Source of the DNA: Mesobacillus foraminis
GTDB lineage: Bacteria > Bacillota > Bacilli > Bacillales > Cytobacillaceae
Direction: 5' to 3'
Length of the DNA: 64,000 nucleotides
Assembly: GCF_004340465.1 (NCBI RefSeq)
Contig: NZ_SLVV01000001.1
Coordinates: forward strand, 1-64,000
Below are positions 28,399 through 36,683 of this stretch, one piece after another. How positions within the stretch are numbered: the first letter of the stretch is position 1; the number at the start of each line of letters is the position of its first letter. The translations under genes and the position numbers were made by a program. The notes beneath the pieces were generated by a model. It ran no database searches. It saw nothing but the letters and a program-made list of their open reading frames with translations, and was not told where the DNA came from.

Positions 28399-29178
28399 TT
28401 AAATTGATTTAACCATCCCACCATCAACAAGAAAAGAACTTCCAGTCATATAGGTATTTGCCTCAGATGCAAGAAACACAACAACCTTTGCAAATTCCTC
28501 CGGCTCTCCATATCTTTGTAATGGGATATTGTTTTTTGCCCGTTCCTCGACTTTTTCCAGTGGCATCCCAAGCTTTTCCGCATTAACTTCATCGAGGTGC
28601 TTCACACGGTCCGTAGCAATCCTTCCTGGTGCTACCGTATTAATTAGAATCTTATAGGGAGCCAGCTCCTGAGAGAGTGTCTTAGTCAATCCAACAATCC
28701 CGGTCCTGAATGTATTGGAAAGAATCAGCCCTGGTATCGGTTCTTTGATCGAAGAAGAGGCTATATTAATTATTTTCCCACCGCGAGCTTTTAGTGCAGG
28801 GAGCGCTACACGGATCAATCGGATATACGAAAGAAGATTCAATTCAAATGCGTGTTTCCATTCCTCGTCTGATATCGTCTCAAACGTCCCTGCAGGTGGC
28901 CCGCCGGCATTGTTTACTAAAATATCAATTGACCCGAACTTTTCAATCGCTTCATCAATTAATTGTTCAATATCTGCCGGTCTCGTAAGATCAGTTTGTT
29001 TATAAGCCGCTTTTCCAGGTCCGCCCAACTGGTTTACAGCCTGTTTGAGCTTTGCTTCATGCCTCCCGGAGAGAAGGACATTAGCCCCTTCGTCTATCAA
29101 TTCTTTTGCTATTGCCAGCCCGAGCCCCTGGCTGGAAGCTGCTACCACCGCCGTTTTACCTTCGAGTTGAAGATTCAT
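28399..29178 (-). CDS. SDR-family protein lacking the canonical Tyr-Lys pair
   Basis: A 259-residue short-chain dehydrogenase-like protein. The cofactor loop ASSQGLG and NNAGGP are present, and Ser is kept in IASSS, but where SDRs carry YxxxK this protein reads LSNTFR, so the usual proton donor and Lys are absent. I recall a subgroup of FabG-like SDRs (including B. subtilis YkvO) with this LSN..R pattern, so it may be a family trait. ATG at 29178 follows GGAGGGG; the longer frame has no ribosome-binding site. It lies 20 nt upstream of the YkwC-like gene and is probably co-transcribed. Confidence 0.8.
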   Translation of the reverse strand: MNLQLEGKTAVVAASSQGLGLAIAKELIDEGANVLLSGRHEAKLKQAVNQLGGPGKAAYKQTDLTRPADIEQLIDEAIEKFGSIDILVNNAGGPPAGTFETISDEEWKHAFELNLLSYIRLIRVALPALKARGGKIINIASSSIKEPIPGLILSNTFRTGIVGLTKTLSQELAPYKILINTVAPGRIATDRVKHLDEVNAEKLGMPLEKVEERAKNNIPLQRYGEPEEFAKVVVFLASEANTYMTGSSFLVDGGMVKSI

Positions 29179-29293
29179 CCGTATCCCCTCCTTTTTCGCA
29201 TCGTTCATTCCCATTATAATGGTTTTAAGCTGGCAATTCATTTGTTTTGCTGGCAGCCCTATTTCTATAAAAGCCATTAAAGGAGGCCTGCAG

Positions 29294-29968
29294 ATGTATT
29301 TAAAAAAATTGTACGTTTTCGACCATCACAAACCGGTAAAGGCCATTATAAGACAATATAATGAAAAGGATTTTGACGGTTTGATACAGGTACAAAAGGA
29401 AGCATTCCCGCCGCCCTTCCCATCCGATCTTTGGTGGAACCGGGAACAGTTGCATAACCATGTCACCCTCTTCCCCGAGGGTGCACTTTGCATTGAAATA
29501 GATGGAAAGATTGTTGGTTCGATGACGGGTTTAATCGTTCATTATCATCCTGAGGACCCGGACCATAGCTGGGCTGATATTACGGATAATGGATATATTC
29601 GCAACCATGATCCTGAAGGGAATACATTATACATTGTTGATATTTGTATTAGTCCGGATTATAGAAAATTGGGGCTCGGGACATGGCTGATGCAATCAAT
29701 GTATGAGGTCGTTGTCCATTTAAAGCTGGAAAGACTGCTGGGTGGAGGCAGGATGCCAGGTTACCATCTGCACGCAAATGAACGATCAATTGAAGAATAC
29801 GCAGACAAACTGATCACAGGAGAACTCATGGACCCAGTCATAACCTTTTTACTGCGCTGCGGGCGCACTCCTGTAAAACCAGTGAAGGATTATTTGGAGG
29901 ATAAAGAATCTCACAATTATGGAATGCTGATGGAATGGGTGAACCCCTTTATCTCTCAGCAGAAATAG
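29294..29968 (+). CDS. GNAT-family N-acetyltransferase
   Basis: A 224-residue acetyltransferase. IDGKIVGSMTG forms the central beta strands, LYIVDICISPDYRKLGLGTWLMQ contains the acetyl-CoA pyrophosphate loop (RKLGLG), and the C-terminal part is longer than in minimal GNATs. Substrate unknown. ATG at 29294 follows AAAGGAGG at 8 nt. It is divergent from the SDR gene and may share a regulatory region with it. Confidence 0.82.
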   Translation: MYLKKLYVFDHHKPVKAIIRQYNEKDFDGLIQVQKEAFPPPFPSDLWWNREQLHNHVTLFPEGALCIEIDGKIVGSMTGLIVHYHPEDPDHSWADITDNGYIRNHDPEGNTLYIVDICISPDYRKLGLGTWLMQSMYEVVVHLKLERLLGGGRMPGYHLHANERSIEEYADKLITGELMDPVITFLLRCGRTPVKPVKDYLEDKESHNYGMLMEWVNPFISQQK

Positions 29969-29979
29969 AAAAATATACA

Positions 29980-30008
29980 AAAAATGCCGGCTGTCAAAAA
30001 CAGCCGGC
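29980..30008 (-). terminator. Terminator downstream of ptsI
   Basis: An 8-bp stem, GCCGGCTG (29986-29993) with CAGCCGGC (30001-30008), followed on the minus strand by ATTTTTTG. It lies about 110 nt past the ptsI stop and could also stop transcripts of the convergent GNAT gene weakly. Confidence 0.65.
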
Positions 30009-30118
30009 CAAGTCTGGGGGAAAATGAGAATGATAAGCTTACCTTCAGTCTTACCAAAGTGCTTACTTATTTATACCCGCAGATTGTAAAATTAAACAAA
30101 TTTATTATTACAAAATTA

Positions 30119-31834
30119 TTACAAAGTGACTGCAGCATTTACTGCTTCAATAACTTCTTCAGTAGTGCCCATCTCCAACACTTTGGAAGCTAAAGCTTCC
30201 ATGTCGGATTTGGATAGATTGCGGATTAATGAACGGGCTTTCAGAATGGATGTAGCACTCATTGAAAACTCGTCCAATCCGAGTCCAAGCAGGATTGGAA
30301 TTGCTGTTTCATCCCCTGCCATTTCTCCACACATGCCAGCCCATTTTCCTTCCTTATGAGCAGCATCAATGACCATCTTGACTAGTCGAAGGATGGATGG
30401 ATTATATGGCTGGTACAAATAGGATACCTGCTGGTTCATCCTGTCGGCAGCCATCGTATATTGAATAAGGTCATTCGTTCCAATGCTGAAGAAATCGACT
30501 TCCTTCGCAAACTGGTGTGCGATAACAGCTGTTGATGGGATTTCCACCATGATACCGAGTTCGATGTTTTCGGAAACCTGAACTCCTTCATTGGAGAGCT
30601 TCTGCCTTTCCTCTTCAAGGATGGCTTTTGCTTCCCTGAACTCAACCAGGGTAGCAATCATCGGGAACATAATCTTTAAATTCCCATACACACTTGCACG
30701 AAGCAAAGCACGAAGCTGAGTCCGGAAAATGTCCTGTTCTTGAAGGCAAAGACGAATTGCCCGGAATCCTAGGAAGGGGTTCATTTCTTTAGGAAGGTTT
30801 AAATATGGAAGCTCCTTGTCGCCGCCAATATCAAGCGTTCTGACAACTACAGGCTTTCCTTCCATGCCTTCGAGCACAGCTTTGTAGGCTGTAAACTGCT
30901 CTTCTTCGGTTGGAAGCTGGTCACGGTCCATGTACAGGAATTCAGTTCGGTAAAGACCTACTGCTTCCCCGCCATTTTCCACTACTCCCTTTAAATCTTT
31001 AGGTGTTCCGATATTTGCAGCAAGTTCAACATGGTGGTTATCAGCAGTAATGGTCTTTTCATTTACAAGCTTGGCCCACTCAGCCTTTTGCTTTTCATAA
31101 TCGGCCTGTACCCTTTTGAATTCTTCAAGCATTTCAGGTGTAGGGTTAATATGAACCTCACCTTTTAGTCCATCAACGACCACTAAATCACCGTTGCTGA
31201 TTTCTTCTGTCACAGATTTTGTTCCAACAACAGCCGGTATTTCCATTGAACGGGCCATGATAGCTGAATGAGAGGTCCTGCCTCCGATATCAGTTGTAAA
31301 ACCCTTTACAAAATTCCGGTTGAGCTGAGCTGTATCAGAAGGGGTCAGATCTTCTGCTACAATGATCACTTCTTCAGTCACCATGCTTGGATTTGGAATT
31401 TGAACGCCGAGCAGATGCGCAAGAACACGCTTGGTCACATCACGGATATCTGCAGCACGTTCTTTCATATATTCATTGTCCATTGATTCGAACATAGAGA
31501 TGAACATGTCTGCTGTTTCTTTAAGTGCATGTTCAGCGTTAACGCTCTCGGTCTTGATTTTATCTTCTATGGGTGCAATTAACTCTGGGTCGCTTAAAAC
31601 AAGAAGGTGCGCATCAAAAATAGCTGCCTTATCAGCTCCAAGTTCCTTGCCGGCACGATCACGGATCTGTTCGAGCTCCGTTTTGGCTGTATTAAGTGCG
31701 GTTTGGAAACGAGCAACTTCCTGATCTGGAGAATCGATTGTCTTCTTTTCAAAAGAAAAATCCGGTTCTACCAGTCGGTAAGCTTTGGCAATGGCTATGC
31801 CATTGGAAGCAGCTATACCACTAAGGAAGCTCAT
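30119..31834 (-). CDS. ptsI: Phosphoenolpyruvate-protein phosphotransferase (Enzyme I)
   Basis: The first enzyme of the sugar phosphotransferase system: it takes phosphate from PEP on His189 ([12 protein letters not shown]) and passes it to HPr. Length 571 residues. The C-terminal PEP-binding barrel with IGTNDLIQY and GMCGEMAGD is intact. Its ATG overlaps the ptsH stop by one base (TAATG), so the two are translationally coupled. No glucose permease gene is present upstream, unlike B. subtilis ptsG-ptsH-ptsI. Confidence 0.97.
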   Translation of the reverse strand: MSFLSGIAASNGIAIAKAYRLVEPDFSFEKKTIDSPDQEVARFQTALNTAKTELEQIRDRAGKELGADKAAIFDAHLLVLSDPELIAPIEDKIKTESVNAEHALKETADMFISMFESMDNEYMKERAADIRDVTKRVLAHLLGVQIPNPSMVTEEVIIVAEDLTPSDTAQLNRNFVKGFTTDIGGRTSHSAIMARSMEIPAVVGTKSVTEEISNGDLVVVDGLKGEVHINPTPEMLEEFKRVQADYEKQKAEWAKLVNEKTITADNHHVELAANIGTPKDLKGVVENGGEAVGLYRTEFLYMDRDQLPTEEEQFTAYKAVLEGMEGKPVVVRTLDIGGDKELPYLNLPKEMNPFLGFRAIRLCLQEQDIFRTQLRALLRASVYGNLKIMFPMIATLVEFREAKAILEEERQKLSNEGVQVSENIELGIMVEIPSTAVIAHQFAKEVDFFSIGTNDLIQYTMAADRMNQQVSYLYQPYNPSILRLVKMVIDAAHKEGKWAGMCGEMAGDETAIPILLGLGLDEFSMSATSILKARSLIRNLSKSDMEALASKVLEMGTTEEVIEAVNAAVTL

Positions 31835-32100
31835 TATTCAGCTAAACCTTCTCTTTTAAGAGTATCTTCAATAGTTTTAAGAGCATCAGCTTCGTCGCTG
31901 CCTTCTGCGATAATGGCAATTTCAGCACCCTGACCAATTCCAAGAGACATAACACCCATGATGGATTTAAGATTTACTTTTTTGTCTTTATATTGAAGCT
32001 GAACTTCTGAATCAAACTTGCTTGCTGCCTGTACAAGTAAAGTTGCCGGACGCGCGTGGATACCAGTTTCTGCTACTACTTTAAAGTTTTTTTCTACCAT
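31834..32100 (-). CDS. ptsH: Phosphocarrier protein HPr
   Basis: An 88-residue HPr with the catalytic His15 in TGIHARPA and the regulatory Ser46 in [11 protein letters not shown], which is phosphorylated by HPr kinase to make the CcpA corepressor. It is the first gene of ptsHI, with a leader of about 220 nt from the candidate promoter. Confidence 0.97.
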   Translation of the reverse strand: MVEKNFKVVAETGIHARPATLLVQAASKFDSEVQLQYKDKKVNLKSIMGVMSLGIGQGAEIAIIAEGSDEADALKTIEDTLKREGLAE

Positions 32101-32328
32101 TAGAAAATCAAACTCCTTTTATAAATGATATAGGTGAAGCCAATTGGTGCCTTTATTACTAAATCGTAAAATGAACGATATAGTCAATAATTTTATCTAG
32201 ATTAAGATTATTTTCTATTTTACCCAATTCATTTAATGATTCACACCATATATTTCTTCCAATCATTCCCTGAACACTCTATGTAGTCTAACAAAATAAA
32301 TGACCAGGAGATTGGCCTCACAACAAAC

Positions 32329-32357
32329 AGAATAGCACGTAGTGCCGGCTGAAACAA
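32329..32357 (-). promoter_or_regulatory. Candidate promoter of ptsHI
   Basis: On the minus strand TTGTTT (32357-32352), 17 nt, TATTCT (32334-32329). Transcription would start near 32322. A cre-like palindrome lies about 45 nt upstream of the -35. Confidence 0.45.
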
Positions 32358-32400
32358 TGAAAAAAATCCGAAAAAATGAAGGCTTTAGCACTTTTTTTAT

Positions 32401-32414
32401 CTAAAACGTTTTCA
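32401..32414. promoter_or_regulatory. cre-like site upstream of ptsHI
   Basis: The palindromic core AAAACGTTTT sits in a 14-mer matching the CcpA consensus (TGWAANCGNTNWCA) with two mismatches at the left end. Its position upstream of the candidate ptsH promoter would suit CcpA-dependent activation. Confidence 0.35.
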
Positions 32415-32555
32415 TTCAAAATCTTTCAAAAACAATCATGGATTTATTCTTCACCAATTGTAACTATACCCTAAATACCTTACAATATCCTTCTTTTGAG
32501 AAAAACACTATTAATTTAGTATTGAGGGTTTTCACATCCCCTGTGAGCCAGCCTT

Positions 32556-32750
32556 TTAACTCCGTGGGTGCTCCAAGTATTGATATATGACATCCCCACC
32601 CCGTTCTGCTATTCCCCGGAAATGCTTGAAGTCCTCCCGGGCTACGAGGACTTGGCGAAAAGCAAGAAATTCCTGCTTCGGAACATGGTATTCCGTTATG
32701 TCCCCATTTTTTAACTGATCTAATACATAATTGATTTCTGCTTTTTCCAT
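32556..32750 (-). CDS. Small conserved-looking protein, function unknown
   Basis: A 64-residue hydrophilic protein, start MEKAEINYVLDQLKNG, without membrane segment or cysteines. ATG follows GGGAG at 8 nt. Base composition matches neighbouring genes. I do not recognise the family. It stands alone between ptsHI and ykvS, divergent from ykvS. Confidence 0.65.
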   Translation of the reverse strand: MEKAEINYVLDQLKNGDITEYHVPKQEFLAFRQVLVAREDFKHFRGIAERGGDVIYQYLEHPRS

Positions 32751-32843
32751 AATGTCATCTCCCGAATTAACTATCTAGCTGTTTTTTCGTATACCTAATC
32801 ATACAGAGGAATACCTCCTCTTTTCAACTAATTGAAGTATTTA

Positions 32844-32857
32844 TAAAAACGTTTTCA
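32844..32857. promoter_or_regulatory. cre-like site between the 64-residue gene and ykvS
   Basis: TAAAAACGTTTTCA matches the CcpA cre consensus with one mismatch. It lies in the divergent promoter region of the minus-strand gene at 32556 and ykvS, so either could be under catabolite control. Confidence 0.4.
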
Positions 32858-32999
32858 AAAAACCATTGAATAATGAGGAATTTTTAGTTATGGTAATAAT
32901 AATTTAACCGCGGAAGGTTTTTGCCAATTTTAGGAACAATATATAAACAGTTATCAGGCAGCTCATTGCGGGAATTTAGAAAGATGGGAGAGAGGTTCT

Positions 33000-33191
33000 T
33001 TGAAGAAAGCACAAGTGGGAAATGTGATTGAATTCCGGGAAGGATTACAGGGGATTGTCGAAAAAGTTAATGAGAATTCTGTAATTGTGGATTTGACTTA
33101 TATGGACAACTACAGAGATCTCGAATTGGATCAAAGGACTGTCATTAATCATAAAAACTATAAAATTGTAAAAGAAACAGCTTTTCAATAA
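33000..33191 (+). CDS. ykvS: YkvS family protein (DUF2187)
   Basis: A 63-residue KOW-like beta-barrel protein. VGNVIEFREGLQGIVEKVNENSVIVDLTYM and NHKNYKIV match B. subtilis YkvS. Function unknown; the fold suggests RNA or protein binding. The start is TTG at 33000, after GGGAGAGAGG; an ATG within that purine run is in another frame. Confidence 0.85.
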   Translation: MKKAQVGNVIEFREGLQGIVEKVNENSVIVDLTYMDNYRDLELDQRTVINHKNYKIVKETAFQ

Positions 33192-33198
33192 ATATAAC

Positions 33199-33242
33199 GA
33201 ACACAAAGGGACAAAAAGCCAATGCCTTCTGTCTCTTTGTTC
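33199..33242. terminator. Convergent terminator after ykvS
   Basis: Arms 33199-33213 and 33230-33242 pair over about 12 bp with small mismatches and carry A- and T-rich ends. It separates ykvS from the minus-strand gene at 33245. Confidence 0.5.
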
Positions 33243-33244
33243 TT

Positions 33245-33904
33245 TCACTCTGTACTTCGTAAAATTTCGTCCGACTCATATACCTGAAATCCTTTATCTG
33301 TTCCCAACGCTGCAGAAACCATGGTCAGTGCTACGTCTGAAGCCTTGACAGGGCGGTATTTCCTAAAAGGTCCCTGAAACAAGTTTTCCAATGGCAGGGT
33401 TATTTTTTCCCCAAGCTTTTCCCCAAATCTGAATTCCTCACGTTTACCTAATAATAAGGACGGACGAATCACAATTAGACTTTTAAAGGGCAGGCTGCGC
33501 AGCTCGGATTCCAGCTCTCCTTTAACTCTGTTATAAAAAAAGGGAGAACTTTTATTGGCTCCAATCGCTGAAATCACTAAAAACCTCCTGGCCCCGCTTG
33601 AACAAGCCATGTTCGCAGCCTGCAGCGGATATTCATAATCCACTCTCCTGAAGTTTTCCCGACTCTTTGCTTTCTTCATGGTAGTTCCCAGGCAGCAATA
33701 AATATCATCCGCCTTAAATAAATCACGATATCTCTCCAATTCATCTAAATTTCCAACCGATTTTGTCAATTTCGGATGACAAGTAACGATCTCCCGGCGT
33801 GTAAGAACCGCAACATTGTTATAAGTGTCTTCCTTAAGCAACAGTTTCAGCAGCTCCCTGCCAACTAACCCAGTGGATCCTAGCACCAATGCACTGCGGC
33901 TCAT
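33245..33904 (-). CDS. NAD(P)-binding atypical SDR (TIP30-like)
   Basis: A 219-residue Rossmann protein with the cofactor motif GSTGLVG (8-14), CLGTTMKKA and FLVISAIGA, typical of HTATIP2/TIP30-like atypical SDRs. The catalytic Tyr/Lys equivalent is YNRVKGELE. It is predicted to be a small oxidoreductase or NADPH sensor; the substrate is unknown. ATG follows GGGTGGGA. It is monocistronic and convergent with ykvS. Confidence 0.8.
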   Translation of the reverse strand: MSRSALVLGSTGLVGRELLKLLLKEDTYNNVAVLTRREIVTCHPKLTKSVGNLDELERYRDLFKADDIYCCLGTTMKKAKSRENFRRVDYEYPLQAANMACSSGARRFLVISAIGANKSSPFFYNRVKGELESELRSLPFKSLIVIRPSLLLGKREEFRFGEKLGEKITLPLENLFQGPFRKYRPVKASDVALTMVSAALGTDKGFQVYESDEILRSTE

Positions 33905-34045
33905 TTCTATCCCACCCTTAACTAGATACTTTTAAAAATAAATTCCCTCTCTCCATTACAGTACCCTTTCATGACATTTTTTTCCTTACTCCTGAATTTT
34001 ATTATCTGATACAATAAGGGGTGTTTTTAGAAAGGGGATTGCTTC

Positions 34046-34660
34046 ATGAAAATAGTGATGGCCGATCGCCGCTTGATATTAGGTTATTTGGTTGCACACA
34101 TCCTTTTATTTTTTACTTTTAAAGATCAAAATGTATTCTGGTATATATTCACAGCTGCCATGCTGATACTGATCAGTTATTCGATTCTAAATGAGGAATT
34201 CGGAGATAAAGCTTCCACGTTTGCTTTTTTTAGTTTCGGTATACTTAGTGGGCTGGCCCTCTACATGGTTTTTTGGGCTGCTCATCTATCCATCACTGAA
34301 CTGAATCTTCCATTGGGGGAACAAGTAGCCTCTTTATATAGAGATTTCTCTCCAAATCTCGCCTGGCATTTTATCGTGCTAATTTTCATTATCGCTCCCG
34401 GTGAGGAAATTTTTTGGCGCGGATTTATCCAAAGGAGAGTGCTGAGGATCACCAATGTAAAAAAAAGCGTTCTTATTTCAACCATGTTATATGCATCTGT
34501 CCATTTTTATTCTGGAGAGTTAATATTAGTCTTAGCGGCTTTTGCTGCGGGACTGGCATGGAGTTCGCTTTATGCCTGGAAACGGAGCATACCATTAGTA
34601 GTCATTTCACATATTGTTTTTGATTTACTATTGTTCGTATTTCTCCCTTTAAATTCGTAA
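34046..34660 (+). CDS. CPBP-family intramembrane metalloprotease
   Basis: A 204-residue membrane protein with about six or seven hydrophobic segments. Motif 1 GEEIFWRGF (Glu120, Glu121, Arg125) and a downstream His in ASVHFYSG (His153) plus SHIVFD define the CAAX/CPBP (Abi) family. Related proteins process membrane peptides or mediate bacteriocin immunity; no bacteriocin gene is adjacent. ATG follows GAAAGGGGA. A lipoprotein gene follows after about 50 nt. Confidence 0.85.
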   Translation: MKIVMADRRLILGYLVAHILLFFTFKDQNVFWYIFTAAMLILISYSILNEEFGDKASTFAFFSFGILSGLALYMVFWAAHLSITELNLPLGEQVASLYRDFSPNLAWHFIVLIFIIAPGEEIFWRGFIQRRVLRITNVKKSVLISTMLYASVHFYSGELILVLAAFAAGLAWSSLYAWKRSIPLVVISHIVFDLLLFVFLPLNS

Positions 34661-34709
34661 CCTTATTGTCCATTATACCGTCTACTTTAGTAAAACAGGG
34701 GGAATTTTA

Positions 34710-35369
34710 ATGAAAATGCGATTACGCTTATTTATGATGCTGCTGTCAGTATCAATGGCTCTATTTGGATGTGGAGCGTCTGAATCATCACAGCCCGCAA
34801 AAGACAATCCATCTTCGCCGGCAGATCAGTCAAGTAAAGAAAACTCTGATGACAAAAAGGAACCTGTCCAACAGGATGTCGATGATATGAAAAAAGAAGA
34901 TTCTGTGATTCGTATTCTTGAACAAAATCTTCAATACACTGTGAATGGCCAAGAGAAAGAAAATACTGCTTTCTTAAAATTCAATGACAACCAAAAATAT
35001 TCTATGTATGTCCTTCCAGAATATGAATTAAGTGCGGAAGAACCTAATAAAGATGTTCTGTTCCTGTCTGAGGATGACAGCATTTTTATGAGAATCGAAC
35101 TGCTTCCCCAAAACAGCAATTGGGATACCATTGAGGCCGATGCGAAAACACAGCTGGAGTCTATCAGCAAAAATGTTAAAACTGTCTCCCTTCCTGAAGA
35201 TCCTTTCTTCAAGGAAGCCTGGGCAATGGAAGTCTCAAATGGCGACGAGATGATCTCATCTTATTTAATAAAAGACAGCGAACTACCTCTTAAACTGATG
35301 ATCTTTACTAAGAAAAGTAAGAATCATCTTGATCCCTTCATTGAAATGGCCAAAACCATCGGTAAATAG
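34710..35369 (+). CDS. Lipoprotein of unknown function
   Basis: A 219-residue lipoprotein with lipobox LFGC near residue 21, a Ser/Asp/Lys-rich linker (about 22-65) and a globular domain of mixed strands. I do not recognise the family. ATG follows AGGGGGAA. It may be co-transcribed with the CPBP protease gene. A terminator shared with the convergent transporter gene follows. Confidence 0.75.
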   Translation: MKMRLRLFMMLLSVSMALFGCGASESSQPAKDNPSSPADQSSKENSDDKKEPVQQDVDDMKKEDSVIRILEQNLQYTVNGQEKENTAFLKFNDNQKYSMYVLPEYELSAEEPNKDVLFLSEDDSIFMRIELLPQNSNWDTIEADAKTQLESISKNVKTVSLPEDPFFKEAWAMEVSNGDEMISSYLIKDSELPLKLMIFTKKSKNHLDPFIEMAKTIGK

Positions 35370-35394
35370 TCTTTTAAAACAATTATAAAGAAAA

Positions 35395-35421
35395 GCCGGC
35401 AGTAGAATACTCACTGCCGGC
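35395..35421. terminator. Shared terminator overlapping the end of the YkvI gene
   Basis: A 9-bp stem, GCCGGCAGT (35395-35403) with ACTGCCGGC (35413-35421). Plus side CTTTATATTTT, minus side TTTTCTTT. The YkvI-type stop codon (35411-35413) lies at the edge of the loop, so the last codons form part of the hairpin. Confidence 0.75.
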
Positions 35422-36487
35422 CTTTATATTTTCCGCTTTTATCAGGCCCCTCCGGGGAAAAAGGTTTCATCCAGAGCAATACGATGAAAACCAAACTTAT
35501 ATACCCAAATAAAGGGTACAAATAGGATAGCAGGGTACTGTAATGAATTCTGCTAATAAAATAACAGATGATAAATATACTGGACACAATGACAAGGCTT
35601 GGCACAGGGACGTACTTCCTTACCTGCCTCTCCAGACCAAAGATATTCCCGATTACAGAAGTGAAGATTTCTCCATAAATAATTAAAATGAACACCCAGT
35701 ACAGGCCAGAAGCGAGATTTTTCATGATTGTCGCCATTGGAATTTCATAGGATTCCAGATTCGGAAGCATAACCAAGGTTAAATGACCCGCCAGCAAAAT
35801 CAGGGTTAAAGCTATTCCTCCCAATATTCCTCCCCATTTCACCGTACTGTCATCTTTTATTTCTGCAGCAACAGGAACCAGCACAGCCTGCGACAAAGAC
35901 AGATTAAACGCAGTATAAATAAATGGGGAGACAACGGATTTCCATCCATCTTCTGCCATCGGAATAAACAGGACCTTACTTGTAAAATCAGGAAGCTGAA
36001 CCGACAGGAACAACAGTATAAAACTGAAGGCAATCATTAAAGGGACCACGAATGCGTTAACCGCAAATAAACCTTTAAGGCCTACAATCATAACCGCAAT
36101 AGAAAAACCAATGGTAATAAAAATGCCTGCGTTCTTCGGTATTCCAAGCTGCTCCTCAAATACCGCCCCAGCCCCCGACAGCATCACCGAGCATACGCCC
36201 ACCAGCATTAGAAGCATGATGATGTTAATGATCCTTCCAAGCAATTTACCGAACAAATACTCATTGAACTGTTCATATGAACTCGCACCGATTTGTGCGG
36301 CAATACGCATAAGTTTTGAACCCATGAAGATAAATAAGTACCCGCTCATCAATATCCCAATGAGCCCGATAAATCCGAATCGGGAAAAAAATTCGACGAT
36401 CTCTCTCCCGGTCGCAAATCCCGCTCCCACTACCGTCCCAACATATACGGCTGCAATTTGAAAGGCTGCCCCCCAGTTTGTCCTCAC
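35411..36487 (-). CDS. ykvI: YkvI-type membrane transporter
   Basis: A 358-residue protein with about ten membrane segments of the APC superfamily. The N-terminus VYVGTVVGAGFATGREI is the unwound first helix typical of this fold. Resembles B. subtilis YkvI; transported substrate unknown. The start is GTG at 36487, after GGAGGG; the overlapping ATG is out of frame. It is divergent from clpE. Confidence 0.82.
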   Translation of the reverse strand: MRTNWGAAFQIAAVYVGTVVGAGFATGREIVEFFSRFGFIGLIGILMSGYLFIFMGSKLMRIAAQIGASSYEQFNEYLFGKLLGRIINIIMLLMLVGVCSVMLSGAGAVFEEQLGIPKNAGIFITIGFSIAVMIVGLKGLFAVNAFVVPLMIAFSFILLFLSVQLPDFTSKVLFIPMAEDGWKSVVSPFIYTAFNLSLSQAVLVPVAAEIKDDSTVKWGGILGGIALTLILLAGHLTLVMLPNLESYEIPMATIMKNLASGLYWVFILIIYGEIFTSVIGNIFGLERQVRKYVPVPSLVIVSSIFIICYFISRIHYSTLLSYLYPLFGYISLVFIVLLWMKPFSPEGPDKSGKYKGRQ

Positions 36488-36600
36488 ATGATTCCCTCCT
36501 TATTTCAAATATATGAAAAAGGGTACAAACCATGACGAGCTTTTTAAAAAGGAAGCAAATCAGGGTTCACATAAGGTAAAAATCACCTTAAGCAAACATC

Positions 36601-36629
36601 TTGAAAGTCAAAGAAGGTCAAACTATAAT
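36601..36629 (+). promoter_or_regulatory. Sigma-A promoter of clpE
   Basis: TTGAAA (36601-36606), exactly 17 nt, TATAAT (36624-36629). A CtsR operator fills the spacer. Confidence 0.8.
36606..36622 (+). promoter_or_regulatory. CtsR operator 1
   Basis: The direct heptad repeat AGTCAAAGAAGGTCAAA matches the CtsR consensus and lies between the -35 and -10 of clpE, where binding would block RNA polymerase. Confidence 0.85.
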
Positions 36630-36640
36630 AAGAGTACATT

Positions 36641-36657
36641 GATCAAATATAGTCAAA
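36641..36657 (+). promoter_or_regulatory. CtsR operator 2
   Basis: GATCAAATATAGTCAAA is a second, slightly weaker CtsR heptad pair just downstream of the predicted start site. Two boxes predict tight repression until heat shock. Confidence 0.75.
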
Positions 36658-36683
36658 GTCAATGAAGTTAGGAGGAAGGTTAA

